Positions 44,061 through 46,117 of a stretch of DNA of 46,117 nucleotides are shown piece after piece (the stretch's first letter is position 1; each line of letters begins with the position of its first letter). Source of the stretch: an uncultured Bacteroides sp. (lineage in GTDB: Bacteria; Bacteroidota; Bacteroidia; Bacteroidales; Bacteroidaceae); the NCBI GenBank assembly GCA_949289295.1, contig CASENM010000019.1, positions 1 to 46,117 on the forward strand, given 5' to 3'. Under the pieces are notes generated by a model. That model had not been told where the DNA came from, made no database searches, and was given only the letters and a program-made list of their open reading frames with translations. Made by a program: the position numbers and the translations under genes.

Positions 44061-45431
44061 ATGAGGCAATATTCATGCATAACAATTGTCGCTGTAATCA
44101 TTATATTGGTCATGCAGGTTCTTTATATCCAGAGTCTGTATCATAATTATAAAGACAGTGTGGCATCGGATATAGAGGATTCCTTGTATGTCGCCATGGA
44201 TAGAGAATATCACTGGCGGATGCGTATCGCAAGAAACAAGGAACCTGAAAAACAGCATGTGATGCGTTATAAGCTGCGTTCGGATATGACACCGGAAGAA
44301 ATCGACAGTATTCAGCGTATTGACAAGGATTCTATTGTCATGGATATGGCGATTGCAAGAAATCTGGGAAAAACGGTTTCTGATATGGTTGCTCAGATAC
44401 GCCAGGACATTGCCTTGGAAAAAGGGTATCCAATACGGCTTCATGTGCTCGACAGCATTTTCAGCGGAATGACGGCAAAGAAGATTCCCTATCTTATTTC
44501 TGTGTTGGACAAGGAGAAAAATGTAAAGGCCAGTTGTGGGACGCTTGCGGAACATGCCGGTTATGTATATCCTCTTTTTCCTATAGGCACCAAAGGACTG
44601 CAATATATCAGACTGGAAATACAGATACCGGTCTGGAGATTTATAATGAATCACGTAATGGTAACGGCCGTTTCATTGCTCCTTATGATAATGGCACTTG
44701 GTTGCGTGTTGTATCAGTTGTTGGTAATTCGCCGTAAGGATATTTTATTGAGGGCCCGCGAACAGACCATCAATGGTACCATTCATGACCTGAAAACGCC
44801 GTTGAGCAGTATCGTGGCGGTACTCGGTTGGGTTAAATCGGGCGAGCCGGACAGTGCCAAAAGAAAGGCGGTGGAAATCGGACAGACGGAAATAAGGCGG
44901 ATGGTGTACAATATAGAGTCGCTGTTGATTACAGTCCGAAAAGACCACAGTGAACTGATACTTAAAAAAGAACCGGTTGACATGTCTGCGTTGGTATTGG
45001 CGGTAAAAAGAAATATGGATATCCTGTATGCAGAAAAGCCGCATGATGTAAAGATAGCGGATCTGCTTCCGGAAGGTTTCCGTATCTGTGCTGACCGTAT
45101 ATATATGGAAAACGTAGTGCGCAATCTGGTGGAAAATTCCTTGAAATATTCGGATGACGGAGTGCAGATTACGGTTACACTTTCAACGGATGGAGATAAT
45201 TTCCGGTTGTCTGTAAAAGATACGGGATGGGGGATTGCTCCTCAATACCATAAAAAGATATTCAGGCAGTTCTTTCAGGTGCCTCGTGGAGAAAAACGCA
45301 TCCGTAGAGGGTATGGCATCGGGTTGGCCCAATGCAAATATATTATAGAAAGGCATCAGGGAACCATCGGAGTGGACAGCACGGAAGCGGCGGGCAGTGA
45401 ATTTTGGTTTACCCTTCCTATGGGAAAATGA
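44061..45431 (+). CDS. Sensor histidine kinase
   Basis: A 456-aa membrane kinase. One N-terminal membrane segment (about 6-24) and a second (about 196-224) enclose a periplasmic sensor of about 170 residues. The dimerisation/phosphorylation site is His242 in GTIHDLKTPLSS. The ATPase domain shows the N box NLVENSLKYSDD, G1 DTGWGI, F box FRQFFQV and G2 GYGIGLA. It overlaps its response regulator by ATGA. Its start region is duplicated beside barrel copy 1, so it was probably divergent from that operon and may have controlled it. The signal is unknown. Confidence 0.92.
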   Translation: MRQYSCITIVAVIIILVMQVLYIQSLYHNYKDSVASDIEDSLYVAMDREYHWRMRIARNKEPEKQHVMRYKLRSDMTPEEIDSIQRIDKDSIVMDMAIARNLGKTVSDMVAQIRQDIALEKGYPIRLHVLDSIFSGMTAKKIPYLISVLDKEKNVKASCGTLAEHAGYVYPLFPIGTKGLQYIRLEIQIPVWRFIMNHVMVTAVSLLLMIMALGCVLYQLLVIRRKDILLRAREQTINGTIHDLKTPLSSIVAVLGWVKSGEPDSAKRKAVEIGQTEIRRMVYNIESLLITVRKDHSELILKKEPVDMSALVLAVKRNMDILYAEKPHDVKIADLLPEGFRICADRIYMENVVRNLVENSLKYSDDGVQITVTLSTDGDNFRLSVKDTGWGIAPQYHKKIFRQFFQVPRGEKRIRRGYGIGLAQCKYIIERHQGTIGVDSTEAAGSEFWFTLPMGK

Positions 45432-46000
45432 TAAAAACAGCAGTTATGGATGGCAGAATAAAAATATTGTTTGTCGACGATGATGTGTCGTTGGGACAGA
45501 TTGTCACATTGGCCGTAGAGGCCGCCGGGTATAAGGTACACTATCAGACCTCCTTTTTGGGTGTGACTGAAGTCGTGAAGGAATGGAATCCTCAGCTTGT
45601 CATATTGGATGTGGAAGTGGGAGAAAAAAGCGGTTTCGATATAGCCTCAGAACTTCACCGTCTGTTTCCGTCCGTTCCTGTCTTGTTTGTTTCATCCCAT
45701 ACAGATGTGGAGAGCGTAGCGAAAGGTTTGGACATGGGAGGAGTGACTTATCTGAAAAAGCCTTTCGAGATAGACGAACTGCTGGCTTATATCCGGAGGT
45801 ATGCCTGTCCGTTGCCGGCGGAGAGAGGGATTCCGTTCGGAAATTTCAGACTGGTTCCGGACAGTCGTCTGTTGCTTTATAAAGGAAAACCATTCAAGAA
45901 ACTCGCTTGTCTGGAATATAATCTGTTGGAGCTGTTGCTTGTCCGTCAGGGGGAGATTGTGGACAGGGATTCCATCATTTTCCTGACTTTGACAGCCTAA
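45428..46000 (+). CDS. OmpR-type response regulator, C-terminus cut off by an insertion
   Basis: 190 codons in the current frame. The receiver domain (residues about 10-125) has the acidic pocket VDDD, phospho-acceptor Asp61 (VILDVE), Ser89/90 and Lys110 (YLKKPF). A winged-helix domain begins (about 136-185; CLEYNLLELLLVRQGEIVDRDS) but after IIFL the frame turns into unrelated residues TLTA and stops, so the recognition helix and wing are missing. The protein should be phosphorylated but not bind DNA normally. Start 45428 overlaps the kinase stop; 45446 is an alternative. Confidence 0.85.
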   Translation: MIKTAVMDGRIKILFVDDDVSLGQIVTLAVEAAGYKVHYQTSFLGVTEVVKEWNPQLVILDVEVGEKSGFDIASELHRLFPSVPVLFVSSHTDVESVAKGLDMGGVTYLKKPFEIDELLAYIRRYACPLPAERGIPFGNFRLVPDSRLLLYKGKPFKKLACLEYNLLELLLVRQGEIVDRDSIIFLTLTA

Positions 46001-46117
46001 GAATTCAATGGTTGTAACAGCCTTAAAATCAGCAATTCCATAAATTTTCCATGGTGACGCGGGTGACGCAAGCCTAAAAAGTGTACCTTTATGGCATGTT
46101 TGTACGCAAGAAGAAGA
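45986..46117 (+). mobile_element. Left end of an insertion sequence, probably IS1634-like (partial)
   Basis: From about 45986 the sequence no longer fits the response regulator. About 110 bp of non-coding DNA follow, then a transposase-like start. The exact end, the inverted repeat and the target duplication cannot be fixed because the other end lies outside the window. Confidence 0.55.
46096..46117 (+). CDS. Start of a transposase (partial)
   Basis: ATG 46096 opens MFVRKKK and runs off the window. This start is typical of IS1634-family transposases of Bacteroides as I remember them. With seven residues the call rests mostly on that memory and on the disruption of the gene before it. Confidence 0.45.

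Larger units (their letters stand above)
43934..44095 (+). repeat. Direct repeat, right copy (divergent promoter plus kinase start)
   Basis: Counterpart of 34744-34905, same orientation, about 9.19 kb away. Here the divergent arrangement is deleted barrel gene (left) and intact kinase (right). Confidence 0.85.

Noticed and set aside
1-46117. CRISPR arrays, rRNA or tRNA genes
   Set aside because: No regularly spaced repeats, rRNA segments or complete tRNA cloverleaf could be found by eye.

Overview
The window looks like a chromosomal segment of a gut Bacteroidales, most likely Bacteroides or Phocaeicola. Evidence: promoters of the Bacteroidota -7 type (TAnnTTTG) precede many genes; the ArgF is of the succinylornithine type; and NigD-like, DUF3244, SusC/FecA-like beta-barrel and TPR-HTH proteins are present. 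No rRNA, convincing tRNA or CRISPR array was seen.

Left part (1-9.5 kb): the tail of an unknown gene, a SAM methyltransferase, a hexuronate pair (SDR oxidoreductase and UxuA), proA with argF' (arginine/proline), and a rhamnose operon (rhaB-rhaD-fucO). 9.8-18.5 kb: one long leftward run of nine genes, from a PASTA protein through RluD, Ddl, an acyltransferase, a NigD-like lipoprotein and a rhodanese lipoprotein to two secreted carbohydrate enzymes (GH35 beta-galactosidase and a GH123-like DUF4091 protein). 18.7-22.7 kb: a uronate set with an ExuT-type MFS transporter, a KduI isomerase carrying a signal peptide, and an orphan GatC-like permease. With uxuA and rha this suggests use of pectin-type sugars. 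23.1-29.8 kb: an ECF sigma/anti-sigma pair, then topA-aroK-speA-argB, all leftward.

Right part (29.9-46.1 kb) is the accessory region and the most interesting one. It encodes what looks like a secreted, radical-SAM-modified peptide system. Parts: a 63-aa precursor with a double-glycine leader and a core of three decapeptide repeats with one Cys each; a radical SAM/SPASM maturase; a C39-peptidase ABC exporter; a 69-aa protein resembling only the N-terminal membrane anchor of a HlyD adaptor; three large outer-membrane beta-barrels; a secreted DUF3244 protein; a membrane TPR-HTH regulator; and a histidine kinase/response regulator pair. Two near-identical GTAC-N5-GTAC elements lie upstream of the DUF3244-precursor-maturase operon.

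This region has a visible rearrangement history. A ~160-bp divergent promoter plus kinase start is present twice in direct orientation (about 34744-34905 and 43934-44095), bracketing the 9.2-kb segment that holds the precursor and maturase. One copy carries a dead kinase start, the other an internally deleted barrel gene. At the right edge the response regulator is cut short by what appears to be the left end of an IS1634-like insertion sequence. Function calls rest on motifs and context read by eye; no database search was possible.
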